Assembly: GCF_009649845.1 (NCBI RefSeq)
Contig: NZ_WJIE01000014.1
Location: 1 to 64,000, forward strand
DNA from: Polyangium spumosum
GTDB lineage: Bacteria > Myxococcota_A > Polyangia > Polyangiales > Polyangiaceae
Length of the DNA stretch: 64,000 nucleotides
Reading direction: 5' to 3'
The notes below the pieces were generated by a model. It made no database searches. It was not told the origin of the DNA and saw nothing but the letters and a program-made list of their open reading frames with translations. Within the stretch, counting starts at the first letter, position 1. Every line of letters starts with the position of its first letter. Shown here one piece after another: positions 1-8,631 of this stretch. The position numbers and the translations under genes were made by a program.

Positions 1-1265
1 GGCGCGGGCGCGGCAGCCGGCGCGGGCGCGGCAGCCGCCGCTGGCGCCGACGGGGCCGCCGCGGGCACGGGCGGGACGATGGGCCCGGAGAAGACCTCCG
101 TCGCCTGATCGTCGATCGGCGCCTGCTGCGCCGCGGCCATGTGCCTGTGCAGGATCGGCGAACCGTGGTTCACCGAGCCCGGGTGCACGCCGGTCTCGGC
201 GTCCTCGTCGGCGGGCAGGTGCGCGAACTCGGCGGGAACGGCGCCTGCGGCCATGGCTGCGCCGTGGCCCCCGGGCGGCGGCGTCGGGGCGGGCAACCAC
301 CCCGGCGCGCTCGGCGGCGGCGCGGGCGGCGGCACCGAGCCGGTCGTCTTCCGCTCGCGCGCGGCCTGCGCGATCTGCCCGATACGATCCACGAGCAACC
401 GGCCCTCGTGCGGCGCGAACGGCAAGAGCGCGTGGGCGAACGCGTGCACGCTCCGGAAGCGCGCCTCGACGTCCTTCGCGAGCGCCCAGCCGATCACCGT
501 GTCGAGCTCCTTCGTCACGTCGCCGCGGAGCTGCGAGACCGGCATCGGATCGTCGCGCGTGATCTGCAACATCAGGTGCGCGGCTTCGCCCTGGAACGGC
601 GGGCGACCCGCGAGCATCTCGTAGAGGATCGTCCCGAGCGACCAGACGTCCGTGCGCGCGTCGACATCCTTCGCCTTGCGCACGAGCTCCGGCGACGCGT
701 ACGGCGTCAGGCCGAACATCGCCGTGCCCGTGATCTCGCCCATCGCGTCCTGCGCGCCGCCGAGCAGCTTCGCCGTGCCGAAGTCGGTGATCTTGAGCAT
801 CGGCGCGCCGCCCGTCCGTTGCGTGACGAAGAGGTGCGACGGCTCGAGGTCGCGCACGACGATGCTGTTCGCGTGCGCCTCGGCGACGGCCTCGCAGGCT
901 TGCAGCACGAAGAGGATCGCGTCGTGCAGCGGCAGCGGCCCGGTCTTGCGCACGTGGCGCTCGAGGTCGGTGCCCTCGAGGTACTGCCGGACGAGGTAAA
1001 ACGTCCCGTCCGCCTCGTTGCCGACGTCGATGATGCGGGCGACGTGCTCGGAGGCGATCTTCGACAGGGCGCGCGCCTCGCGGCGGAAGCGCTCGATCTC
1101 GCGCTGATCGGCCTGGTGGGGCAGGAGCAGCTTGATGATGGCCCGCTGGTCGAACGACGTGTGGAACGCGTCGACCGTGAGCCCGTGTTTACGCCCGAGG
1201 ATGGCGCGAACGCGGTACTTACCGCCGATCAGGGCGCCGGGGTGGATGTCGTTGGCGGAGCGCAT
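1..1265 (-). CDS. Ser/Thr kinase-like protein, degenerate catalytic loop (3' end beyond window)
   Basis: The N-terminal ~270 residues form a PknB-type kinase fold. The ATP-anchoring Lys is at residue 45 (RAIIKLL), an alpha-C Glu lies in FRREAR, DFG is at 161-163, and an APE-like ASPEL follows. The catalytic loop reads VRDLEPSHLF (residues 137-146) instead of HRDLKPxNLF: Asp139 is kept, but the following Lys is Glu and the metal-binding Asn is His. The Gly-rich loop (ILGRKHGLTV) has also lost its pattern. This is what I would expect of a pseudokinase or a very weak kinase. The kinase part is followed by a Pro/Ala-rich tail that runs off the left edge, so any C-terminal membrane segment is not visible. 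The ATG at 1265 lacks a clear Shine-Dalgarno sequence but begins right before the conserved N-lobe. Confidence 0.85.
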   Translation of the reverse strand, partial: MRSANDIHPGALIGGKYRVRAILGRKHGLTVDAFHTSFDQRAIIKLLLPHQADQREIERFRREARALSKIASEHVARIIDVGNEADGTFYLVRQYLEGTDLERHVRKTGPLPLHDAILFVLQACEAVAEAHANSIVVRDLEPSHLFVTQRTGGAPMLKITDFGTAKLLGGAQDAMGEITGTAMFGLTPYASPELVRKAKDVDARTDVWSLGTILYEMLAGRPPFQGEAAHLMLQITRDDPMPVSQLRGDVTKELDTVIGWALAKDVEARFRSVHAFAHALLPFAPHEGRLLVDRIGQIAQAARERKTTGSVPPPAPPPSAPGWLPAPTPPPGGHGAAMAAGAVPAEFAHLPADEDAETGVHPGSVNHGSPILHRHMAAAQQAPIDDQATEVFSGPIVPPVPAAAPSAPAAAAAPAPAAAPA

Positions 1266-1376
1266 GAATCGTCGTTGTCGGCGAACCGGATCGCGCGGAC
1301 ATTCTTGCATGCCCGCGGCGGGAGGACTAGCAACGTGGTGTCCCGTCCGGGCCGAGAGAGCCCCACGCGCCGCACC

Positions 1377-1619
1377 ATGAAGCGCTACCAACCTGGCCCC
1401 TACGACAACCTCCCCGACGTACGGGACGGCCTGACCCGCAAGGAGCGCATCGTCCTCTGGGTCCTGCACCAGACGCAGGAGGAGCTCCGGGGCCGCAACG
1501 TGCCCACGGCGATGCTCTACGGCCGCGTGGTCGAGCACATCGACATGAGCGTCGAGGAGCTGCAGAGGATCCTCGGCCGCCTGGCCGCTCCGCAAGAAGA
1601 GCTCCGCGGCAAACGCTGA
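1377..1619 (+). CDS. Small conserved-looking hypothetical protein (80 aa)
   Basis: The 80-residue product is charged and probably helical (LTRKERIVLWVLHQTQ, then SVEELQRILGRL). It has no signal peptide, membrane segment or Cys motif. The middle looks like a small helix-turn-helix-like fold, but I do not recognise a family. The start is taken at the ATG; an in-frame GTG at 1335 would add 14 residues of low-complexity sequence. The gene is divergent from the kinase-like gene to its left and convergent with yhbY, 13 nt downstream. Function unknown; that it is a real gene is supported mainly by its position between two well-defined genes. Confidence 0.5.
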   Translation: MKRYQPGPYDNLPDVRDGLTRKERIVLWVLHQTQEELRGRNVPTAMLYGRVVEHIDMSVEELQRILGRLAAPQEELRGKR

Positions 1620-1632
1620 CGGCCGGCCGCGC

Positions 1633-1935
1633 TCAGCCGGCCTTCGGCAAGCTGATCTTCGGCTCCTTCGGGTGACGCCGGTAGAGCAGGATCGTCCGCC
1701 CGAGCATCTGGACGAGCTCGGCGCGCACGGCCGGCGGGATCTTCTCGGCGAGATCGCCGCGCTCGTCCGGGCACTCCGTCCCCACGCGCACCTTGACCAG
1801 CTCGTGTTGCTCGAGCGCTTGGTCCACGGCGGAGACGATGCCCTCGGTCAGCCCGTGTTTCCCGAGCTGGACCACGGGATCCAGGTGATGGCCGAGCGCG
1901 CGCAGGTGGCGGCGCTGCTTTCCGGTCAGGCTCAT
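1633..1935 (-). CDS. yhbY: YhbY/CRM-domain RNA-binding protein
   Basis: The 100-residue product matches the single-domain CRS1-YhbY (CRM) family. It opens with SLTGKQRRHLRALGHHLDP, then has the VQLGKHGLTEG segment that corresponds to the GxxG loop, and later ELVKVRV and GRTILLYRR. Members associate with pre-50S ribosomal particles and help large-subunit assembly. I chose the ATG at 1935, which is preceded by AAAGAGAA at Shine-Dalgarno distance; an ATG at 1959 would add eight residues outside the domain. It is convergent with the small gene to its left. Confidence 0.9.
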   Translation of the reverse strand: MSLTGKQRRHLRALGHHLDPVVQLGKHGLTEGIVSAVDQALEQHELVKVRVGTECPDERGDLAEKIPPAVRAELVQMLGRTILLYRRHPKEPKISLPKAG

Positions 1936-2093
1936 GCGGTTCTCTTTTTTGGTCGGCACGTTCGGTAAGGAGCGGCCGGCCTAGCCCCCCGGCACCTCCA
2001 CGTCAAGCGCGCCCGCGCTCCATTGCCGGACGCACCCGACCCCTCCATGTTCCCTGCGTAGCGCCGGGGAGGCGCGAGAGGGAGGAGGGACGC

Positions 2094-2570
2094 GTGCAAG
2101 AGGAACGCGTGCAGGAGACGGAACGGACCACGTTCGTGCTCATCGCCGATGCCAGCCGAGCTCGCCTGTTCCGGCGGGGCTCCGAGGAGACCGCCGCGCT
2201 CGAGCTCATCGAGGAGTTCGAGCACCCCGAGAGCCGCGCCATGGCCCGCGATCTCATGGCGGACAAACCCGGCCGCGCCTTCACCGGCGGCGGCCAGGTC
2301 GCCGGCCGCAGCGCCAAGGAGTACACCACCGACCCGAAGGAGGTCGAAGCCCAGAAATTCGCGCGTAGCCTCGCCGATCGGCTCGCCTCGCTCTACGACG
2401 CGCACGCCTTCCGCGAGCTCGTCCTCGCCGCGCCGCCGAAGTTCCTCGGCCTCCTGCGCGCCACGCTCGCGGCCCACACGAACCACGTCGCGGACACCGT
2501 CGTCGCCTCGCACGAGAAGGACTACACCCAGCTCGACGTGCGCACGCTCGCCGAACGTATCGCCGCCTGA
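2094..2570 (+). CDS. Host-attachment family protein (PF10116-like)
   Basis: The 158-residue cytosolic protein has the features of the 'protein required for attachment to host cells' family: an opening strand TTFVLIADASRARLF, a central FxGGGQVAGR segment, and a C-terminal LVLAAPPKFLGLLRATL-type motif. The family name comes from a plant-symbiosis phenotype; the fold resembles release-factor eRF1-like domains and the biochemical role is unclear. Translation starts at GTG 2094, about 7 nt after a strong GGAGGAGGGA. The next gene starts 60 nt downstream on the same strand. Confidence 0.8.
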   Translation: MQEERVQETERTTFVLIADASRARLFRRGSEETAALELIEEFEHPESRAMARDLMADKPGRAFTGGGQVAGRSAKEYTTDPKEVEAQKFARSLADRLASLYDAHAFRELVLAAPPKFLGLLRATLAAHTNHVADTVVASHEKDYTQLDVRTLAERIAA

Positions 2571-2630
2571 TCCTCGGGCACGGAATCGTCGGAGCGCGCC
2601 TGCCGGCGTGAGGTATACCGGGGCCCTTCC

Positions 2631-4049
2631 ATGAGCGACGTGGCCCCGATCTCCAGCACTTCGCGCATCGAGGACGAGCCGACCGGAGGCACGCGGACCG
2701 TACGCGCCGAGCTGCGCGAGCTCGCCGTCCTCGGCGGCCCCATCACCCTGAGCTTCGTCGCCAACCAGATGCTCGGGTTCGTCGACGTCGCCATGGTCGG
2801 CCGCCTCGGCGCGACCTCGCTCGCCGCCACGGGCATCGGCAACGGCATCTTCTTCACCATCAGCATCGTCGGCATGGGCGTCGTCCTCGGCATGGATCCG
2901 CTCGTCTCGCAGGCCGCGGGCGCGAACGATCACGCCCGCGCGCGCGCCGTCCTCTGGCAGGCCGTGCGCATCGCCGTCCTCGCCGGCGTCCCGAGCATGC
3001 TCCTCATCGTGCTCGCTGGCCTCCTCATCGGCCACGCCGGCATCGACGCCGAGACCTCGCGCCTCGTCCTGCGTTACCTCCTCGGCCGCCTCCCGGGCCT
3101 CATCCCCTTCCTCGTGGCCACGGCCGGCCGCACCTACCTCCAGGCGCGCGGCTTCCCGCGCGCGCTCGTCTCGGCGGCGATCGCGGCGAACATCACGAAC
3201 TTCCTCGGCAACTGGCTCTTCATTTACGGCGACGACGGCCTCGCGCAGGTCGGCTTGCCTCGTATCGGTTTGCCGGCGCTCGACGTCCTCGGCGCGGGCA
3301 TCGCCTCCAGCATCGCCACGCTCGCCACCATCACCGTCGTGTTCCGCGAGGTCTCCCGCCGCGACGGCGCCTTGCGCGCGGCCGAGCTCCGCCCCGACCC
3401 CGAGACGACGCGGGCCATCGTGCGGGTCGGCTGGCCGATCGGCATGCACCTGCTCGCGGAGGTCGGCGCCTTCTCCCTCGCGGGCATCTTCGCCGGGTGG
3501 ATCGGCCCCGAGGCGGCCGCGGGCCATCAGGTCGCGCTCACCCTCGCGAGCCTCTCGTTCACCGTGGCGCTCGGCATGTCGAACGCGACCAGCGTCCTCG
3601 TCGGCCGCGCCGTCGGCCGCGGCGACCCTGCGGGCGCGCGCCGTGTCGGCCTCGTCGGCGTCGTCGCGACGAGCGCCGTGATGGGCCTCTGGGCGATCGT
3701 CTTCGCCGCGGCCCCGACGCTCTGCGCGCGTATCCTCTCGGACAAACCCGACGTCCTCGAGGCGGCTGTACCGCTCATCCGCATCGCGGCGATCTTCCAG
3801 CTCGCGGACGGCGCGCAGGCGGTCGCGGCGGGGGCGCTCCGCGGCGCCGGGGACACCCGGTCGGCGCGGAACGCGAACATGGTGGGGTATTACGTCTTCG
3901 GCCTCCCGCTCGCCCTCCTGCTGGGGTTTGGCGTGGGGATGGGCGCGATCGGGATCTGGTGGGGGCTCACGGCGGCGCTGTTCCTCGTCGCCGCGGCGCT
4001 CGTCGTGCGGTTCTCGCGGATGTCATCGACGCAGATGCAGCGGATCTGA
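2631..4049 (+). CDS. MATE family multidrug/Na+ antiporter
   Basis: The 472-residue integral membrane protein has about twelve hydrophobic segments in two similar halves, the hallmark of MATE (NorM/DinF-type) exporters. After a ~30-residue cytosolic N-terminus come the first helix (GGPITLSFVANQMLGFVDVAMVGRLG) and the conserved QAAGANDHARAR loop. The second half repeats this with GHQVALTLASLSF and GRAVGRGDPAGAR. Members expel cationic drugs or metabolites against Na+ or H+; the substrate cannot be told from sequence. It ends 16 nt from the convergent reductase gene. Confidence 0.93.
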   Translation: MSDVAPISSTSRIEDEPTGGTRTVRAELRELAVLGGPITLSFVANQMLGFVDVAMVGRLGATSLAATGIGNGIFFTISIVGMGVVLGMDPLVSQAAGANDHARARAVLWQAVRIAVLAGVPSMLLIVLAGLLIGHAGIDAETSRLVLRYLLGRLPGLIPFLVATAGRTYLQARGFPRALVSAAIAANITNFLGNWLFIYGDDGLAQVGLPRIGLPALDVLGAGIASSIATLATITVVFREVSRRDGALRAAELRPDPETTRAIVRVGWPIGMHLLAEVGAFSLAGIFAGWIGPEAAAGHQVALTLASLSFTVALGMSNATSVLVGRAVGRGDPAGARRVGLVGVVATSAVMGLWAIVFAAAPTLCARILSDKPDVLEAAVPLIRIAAIFQLADGAQAVAAGALRGAGDTRSARNANMVGYYVFGLPLALLLGFGVGMGAIGIWWGLTAALFLVAAALVVRFSRMSSTQMQRI

Positions 4050-4065
4050 TCCGGCCGCTCGCGCC

Positions 4066-4587
4066 TCAAGTCACCGCGTACTGCAGCAAGAGCACGCCAT
4101 TGCGGTAGACCTTCGTCGACAGGAGCGTGAGGTTCACGGGCGCGGGGAGGCGCGAGGCGAGGGGGATCCCCGCGCCGAGCAGGAGCGGGTTCAGCTTGAT
4201 CAGCACCTCGTCGACGAGCTTCTCGGCGAGGAGCATCCCCGCGAAATCGCCGCCTCCGCACAGGTAGATGGGCTTTCCCTCCTTCGCCTTGAGGCCGCGG
4301 ACGAAGCCGACCGCGTCCTCCGCGACGACCTTCACCCGTGGATTCGGGCTCTCCTTCAAGGTCCGGGAGAAGACGTACGTCTCGAGCATCGGATAAGGAT
4401 CGGTGACCCCGACCTTGAGCCCGAGGTCGTACGTGCGCCGGCCCATCACGACCGCGCTGTATCCCGACAGCGACGCGAGGTAATCGGTGACGTGGTCCCC
4501 TTCCATGGGGAAACAATCAAACGAGTGGTCTTCCCGCGCGATGAAACCATCCACCGTGCTGGCGACGTGATACACGAGTTTTCGCAT
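4066..4587 (-). CDS. RibD C-terminal/dihydrofolate reductase-like protein
   Basis: The 173-residue protein belongs to the 'dihydrofolate reductase family' that shares the RibD C-terminal fold. It begins MRKLVYHVASTVDGFIA, has VVMGRRTYDLG, the NADPH-site glycines YLCGGGDFAGMLL, and DEVLIKLNPLLLGAGIPL. Such proteins are stand-alone NADPH reductases of unknown substrate, distinct from folate-pathway FolA. The start at 4587 is preceded by CTGGAGATCGT; a frame extending to 4653 adds an Arg-rich stretch outside the fold. Its upstream region is shared with the divergent trehalose gene. Confidence 0.85.
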   Translation of the reverse strand: MRKLVYHVASTVDGFIAREDHSFDCFPMEGDHVTDYLASLSGYSAVVMGRRTYDLGLKVGVTDPYPMLETYVFSRTLKESPNPRVKVVAEDAVGFVRGLKAKEGKPIYLCGGGDFAGMLLAEKLVDEVLIKLNPLLLGAGIPLASRLPAPVNLTLLSTKVYRNGVLLLQYAVT

Positions 4588-4911
4588 ACGATCTCCAGAT
4601 ACACGCCGGCCGAACCGCCGACGTGGCGAGCAAGCAGCAACCAGGATTCTCAATCCGACCTGAACAGACGCATTTTACGCTCGACTCGATACCCAGTCCG
4701 TCGCGGACGGATGAGGAGACACAGCGTGCGTCTGCAATGGCGGGGGCTCGTGCTCAGCGAGGAGAGATCATAGGACGACGCTTCTTCAGCGCCGCGGCCA
4801 CCCTACCGAGCGCCCCCGGATCACGCAAGAAAATTCGCATTCTCCGCACAAACGTTCGTCGGGGCCCGAGATCGTTTGTGCTCAAAATATTGTGGACATT
4901 CCATTCCATGG
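4588..4911. other. Divergent intergenic region, locally AT-richer
   Basis: These 324 bases separate two divergent genes and hold no convincing reading frame. The right part (about 4820-4910) is clearly less GC-rich than its surroundings, with runs such as AAGAAAATTCGCATT and CTCAAAATATTGTGG. It probably holds the promoters of the trehalose gene and of the reductase gene. I could not assign -35/-10 boxes with confidence. Confidence 0.5.
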
Positions 4912-7107
4912 ATGCCACGCTCGGCCACCTTGTCACGCATCCTCCTCGTCTCGAACCGCCTGCCTGTCACCGTGAAGGTCGAACACGGTGAGGTCCTCGT
5001 CACCCGCAGCCCCGGAGGGCTCGCGACCGGCATGAAAGGGCCCCACGAGCGCTCGGGGGGCCTCTGGCTCGGCTACCCCGGCGACATCGCCCGCCTCGCG
5101 CCCGATCAGCGCACGGCCCTCGAAGCGCGCCTGGAAGAGCTCCGTTATGTACCGCTGCACCTCTCCTCGGGCGAGGTCTCCAGGTACTACGAGGGCTTCT
5201 CCAATGGCGTCCTCTGGCCCCTCTTCCATTATTTGCTCGACCGCATCCCCCTCGGCGACCGCGACTGGGAGAGCTACCGCCGCGTGAACGAGCGATTCGC
5301 GGAGCTCGTCGCCGCCCACTACCGCGAGGGCGACGTCGTCTGGGTCCACGACTATCAGCTCATGCTCGTCCCCGGAATGCTGCGGAAGAAAATACCGAAC
5401 GCCAGGATCGGTTTTTTTCTGCACATCCCATTCCCCTCCGCGGAGGTCTTTCGTATCCTGCCCTGGCGCGCCCAGATCCTCGAGGGCCTGCTCGGCGCCG
5501 ACCTCGTCGGGTTCCACACGCTCTCGTACATGCGCCATTTCGCGTCGGCGCTGCTCCTCGTGCTCGGCTTCGAGGCCGACGTCGACCGCATCTACACCGA
5601 AGGGCGCGAGGTCCGGCTCGGCGCCTTCCCCATGGGCATCGACGCCGCCGCGCTCTCCACCCTCGCCGGCTCCGCCGAGGTCGAGGCGGAGGCGCAGGCC
5701 ATTCGCCAGCCGGGGCAGCACATCCTGCTCGGCATCGACCGCCTCGATTACACGAAGGGCATCCCGCGCCGCCTCCTCGCCATCGAGCGCCTCCTCGAAC
5801 GCGAGCCCTCGCTCCGCGGCAAGCTCCGCCTCGTCCAGGTCACCGTCCCCTCGCGCACCAACGTCGAGGCCTACCAGGGCTTCCGCAGCCAGGTCGACGA
5901 GCTCGTGGGCCGCATCAATGGCGCCTACGCCACGGTCCACTCCGTGCCCATTCATTCGATGTACCGCTCCTTCAACGAGCGGCAGCTCGCCTCGCTCTAC
6001 CGCGCCGCCGACGTCATGATCGTCACGCCCTTGCGCGACGGGATGAACCTCGTCGCCAAGGAGTTCGTCGCGTCCCGCACCGACGAGGACGGCGTGCTCG
6101 TCCTCAGCGAGCTCGCGGGCGCCGCCTCCGAGCTCGGCGACGCCCTGGTCGTCAATCCCTACGATATCGGCGAGGTCGCGGCCGCCATCAAGCGGGCCCT
6201 CGTCATGCCCGAGGCCGAGCGCCGCACGCGCATGCAGAACCTGAGGCGACGCGTCCTCCAGAACGACGTCCACGGCTGGGCCCGGAGCTTCCTCGAGACG
6301 CTCGAGGAGCAAAACGAATCCATGAGCGCGGGCGGCCTCGCCGCGACCAAGCCCGCCGCCCTCGAGACGCTCACCGCCGAGCTCCGCGCCGCCCCGAGCC
6401 TCACGGTGCTGCTCGATTACGACGGCACCCTCGTCCAGTTCGCCCGCTCCCCCGAGGACGCCGCGCCCGACCGGGAGCTCCGCAACCTGCTCACGGCCCT
6501 CGCCCGCCGCCGCGACACCCAGGTGTTCGTCGTGAGCGGCCGGACGCGCGACGTCCTCGAGCGCTGGTTCGGCGACCTGCCCATCGGCCTCGCCGCCGAG
6601 CATGGCTTCTGGACGCGCGACGTCCCGGGCCAGGAATGGCGCGCCCGCAAGGACATCCCGTCCGATTGGAGCGCGAAATTCCTGCCCTTGCTCCGCCAGC
6701 TCGTCGCGCGCACGCCGGGCGCGATCCTCGAAGAGAAGAGCGCCTCGCTCACCTTCCACTACCGCATGGCCGACCCTGCGTTCGGCGCGCTCCGGGCCAA
6801 GGAGCTCCGGCTCCACTTCGGTTCCCTGCTCAAGAACGCGCCCGTCGAGATCCTCCCCGGCGACAAGATCGTCGAGATTCGTGCCATGGGCGCGGGCCCC
6901 GGCGCGCTCGTCTCCTCCCTGCTCGAAGCCGCTCCGGAGACCCGCCTCGTCGCGCTCGGCGACGACCTCGTCGACGAAGAAATGTTCGCCGCGCTTCCGC
7001 CCCCGCACATCGCCGTGCACGTCGGCCCGAGGCCGAGCCGCGCCCCCTACCGTTTGTCCGAGCCCACGGCCGCGCGCGCGTTCCTCAAGGCCCTCGCCGA
7101 CGGCTGA
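4912..7107 (+). CDS. otsAB: Fused trehalose-6-phosphate synthase/phosphatase
   Basis: The 731-residue protein has two enzymes in one chain. Residues ~7-470 are a GT20 trehalose-6-phosphate synthase: [56 protein letters not shown] and [14 protein letters not shown] are the UDP-glucose and glucose-6-phosphate site motifs. Residues ~485-730 are a HAD-type trehalose phosphatase with LLDYDGTLV (~499-507) and [11 protein letters not shown]. Together they make trehalose from UDP-glucose and glucose-6-phosphate in the cytosol, typically for osmotic or desiccation stress. The ATG at 4912 was preferred to a TTG at 4876; neither has a clear Shine-Dalgarno sequence. The end is 6 nt from the convergent kinase gene. 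Confidence 0.95.
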   Translation: MPRSATLSRILLVSNRLPVTVKVEHGEVLVTRSPGGLATGMKGPHERSGGLWLGYPGDIARLAPDQRTALEARLEELRYVPLHLSSGEVSRYYEGFSNGVLWPLFHYLLDRIPLGDRDWESYRRVNERFAELVAAHYREGDVVWVHDYQLMLVPGMLRKKIPNARIGFFLHIPFPSAEVFRILPWRAQILEGLLGADLVGFHTLSYMRHFASALLLVLGFEADVDRIYTEGREVRLGAFPMGIDAAALSTLAGSAEVEAEAQAIRQPGQHILLGIDRLDYTKGIPRRLLAIERLLEREPSLRGKLRLVQVTVPSRTNVEAYQGFRSQVDELVGRINGAYATVHSVPIHSMYRSFNERQLASLYRAADVMIVTPLRDGMNLVAKEFVASRTDEDGVLVLSELAGAASELGDALVVNPYDIGEVAAAIKRALVMPEAERRTRMQNLRRRVLQNDVHGWARSFLETLEEQNESMSAGGLAATKPAALETLTAELRAAPSLTVLLDYDGTLVQFARSPEDAAPDRELRNLLTALARRRDTQVFVVSGRTRDVLERWFGDLPIGLAAEHGFWTRDVPGQEWRARKDIPSDWSAKFLPLLRQLVARTPGAILEEKSASLTFHYRMADPAFGALRAKELRLHFGSLLKNAPVEILPGDKIVEIRAMGAGPGALVSSLLEAAPETRLVALGDDLVDEEMFAALPPPHIAVHVGPRPSRAPYRLSEPTAARAFLKALADG

Positions 7108-7113
7108 TCGCCC

Positions 7114-8619
7114 TCAAAGGCATTGCCGCTTGTATTTCTTTCGACCGGCCGCGTCGATGAAGAACGGCGGATCACAGCCGTCGATCCGCGCGGCGGGTTT
7201 CGCCCGCGGAGCCTGCGGGCGCGGCGGCGCCGCCCGGCTCGGCGCGGCGCTCGGCAGCGGCGCGAGGCTCGGCGCGGGAGGCGGCGGCGCAGGCGCGGAG
7301 GGGAGCGATTGCGGTGAAGAAACCAGCTCCGGCGCGGCGAGGCGCGCGGGAATCGAGGACGCGGCCGGCGGAGAGGCCGCGCTCTCCGGCCCTCCCCGCA
7401 AGAGAATGACGACCAGCAAAACCACGAGGATCCCGACGAGCCCGACGAGCGCGAGCACCACGGGCGACGCGCGTCGATCCGGCGCGCTCGTCGGCGCGGC
7501 ATTCTCCACCGAGACCACGATCGGCGCCGTCGGCGCGGCCTCCTGGGCCGGAGCGCCCGCTGGCGAGGGCGTCATGTCGAGCAACGTCGGCTCGTCCGAG
7601 CTCGAAGCGACCTTCTCCGGCGCGGCGCTCCTCGGGGCGCGGCGCTCCTCGCCCTCGATCGCTTGCATCAGCCGCGCCCGCTCGGCGAGCGTGTCCCCCG
7701 AGAGCTCCTCGACCCACGCGGCGATCTCCGACGGCGTCGCGAGTGGCCCGCACGCCTCGAGGGCGACGGCCATTTCGAGCGCCGTCGCGAAACGCGCGTC
7801 CGCGTCGCGACGGAGCGCCCGGAGCGTGACCTCATCGAAGCTCGGCGGCAGATCGGCCACGCGTTTGCTCGGCGCCTCGACCTCGGCCTCGAGCAGCCGC
7901 ACGAGCGCGAGGTCCTCCGACGCCCCCGCATAAAGGCGCCGGCACGTGAGCGCCTCCCATAACACCACGCCCGCGGCATACACGTCCGCCCGCCGATCGA
8001 GCACCTCGCCGCGGAGCTGCTCGGGCGACATGTACGCGAGTTTGCCCTTGATCGTATGGTCGCTCGTCACGTGCGCCCGGCCGGCCGCGCGCGCGATCCC
8101 GAAATCGAGCACACGCGAGACGCCGTCCGCGCCGACGAGCACGTTCTGCGGCGACACGTCGCGGTGCACCACGCCGAGCGGCTCGCCTCGCGTGTCCTTG
8201 GCCTCGTGCGCCGCGTGCAGGCCCCGGAGCGCGCTCGCGAGCACCGCGGCCACGATCCTCGGCGGGATCTTCTGCTTTCGCTTGCTCGCCGCGCTGATGA
8301 GCCGCGACAGCGGCTCGCCGTGCACGTACTCCATGACCAGGAAGACCTCGCCCTCCTGCGACACCACGTCGAGCGTGCCCACCACGTTCGGGTGCCGGAT
8401 CCGCGCCGCGATCCGCGCCTCGTCCGTGAACATCGTGACGACCTCGGGCACGCGCGCGTGCCAGGGGTGCAGGCGCTTGATCGCCACCGTCCGCGAGAAC
8501 CCCTCGTCCCCGACGAGCCTCCCGAGGTGAACCGTGGCCATGCCGCCCGCCGCGATCTCGTCGTACACGCGGTACCGGCCCACAACCCGGACCCGGGGCG
8601 CGCCCCGTTCGGCTTCCAT
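7114..8619 (-). CDS. Transmembrane Ser/Thr protein kinase
   Basis: The 501-residue kinase has an N-terminal catalytic domain (~15-280): AAGGMATV glycine loop, Lys48 in VAIKRL, catalytic loop VVHRDVSPQNVLV, and DFG in LDFGIARA. Ser in place of the catalytic-loop Lys is a common variant among myxobacterial kinases. A Pro/Ala linker leads to one membrane helix (VVLALVGLVGILVVLLVVILL, ~380-400). A Pro-rich outer tail ends in a short segment with two Cys (GCDPPFF...KYKRQCL) seen on many myxobacterial kinases. It starts 12 nt after the FHA/sigma-54 gene and is probably cotranscribed, which suggests that the FHA protein is its partner. Confidence 0.93.
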   Translation of the reverse strand: MEAERGAPRVRVVGRYRVYDEIAAGGMATVHLGRLVGDEGFSRTVAIKRLHPWHARVPEVVTMFTDEARIAARIRHPNVVGTLDVVSQEGEVFLVMEYVHGEPLSRLISAASKRKQKIPPRIVAAVLASALRGLHAAHEAKDTRGEPLGVVHRDVSPQNVLVGADGVSRVLDFGIARAAGRAHVTSDHTIKGKLAYMSPEQLRGEVLDRRADVYAAGVVLWEALTCRRLYAGASEDLALVRLLEAEVEAPSKRVADLPPSFDEVTLRALRRDADARFATALEMAVALEACGPLATPSEIAAWVEELSGDTLAERARLMQAIEGEERRAPRSAAPEKVASSSDEPTLLDMTPSPAGAPAQEAAPTAPIVVSVENAAPTSAPDRRASPVVLALVGLVGILVVLLVVILLRGGPESAASPPAASSIPARLAAPELVSSPQSLPSAPAPPPPAPSLAPLPSAAPSRAAPPRPQAPRAKPAARIDGCDPPFFIDAAGRKKYKRQCL

Positions 8620-8631
8620 GGAGCCTCGAGG

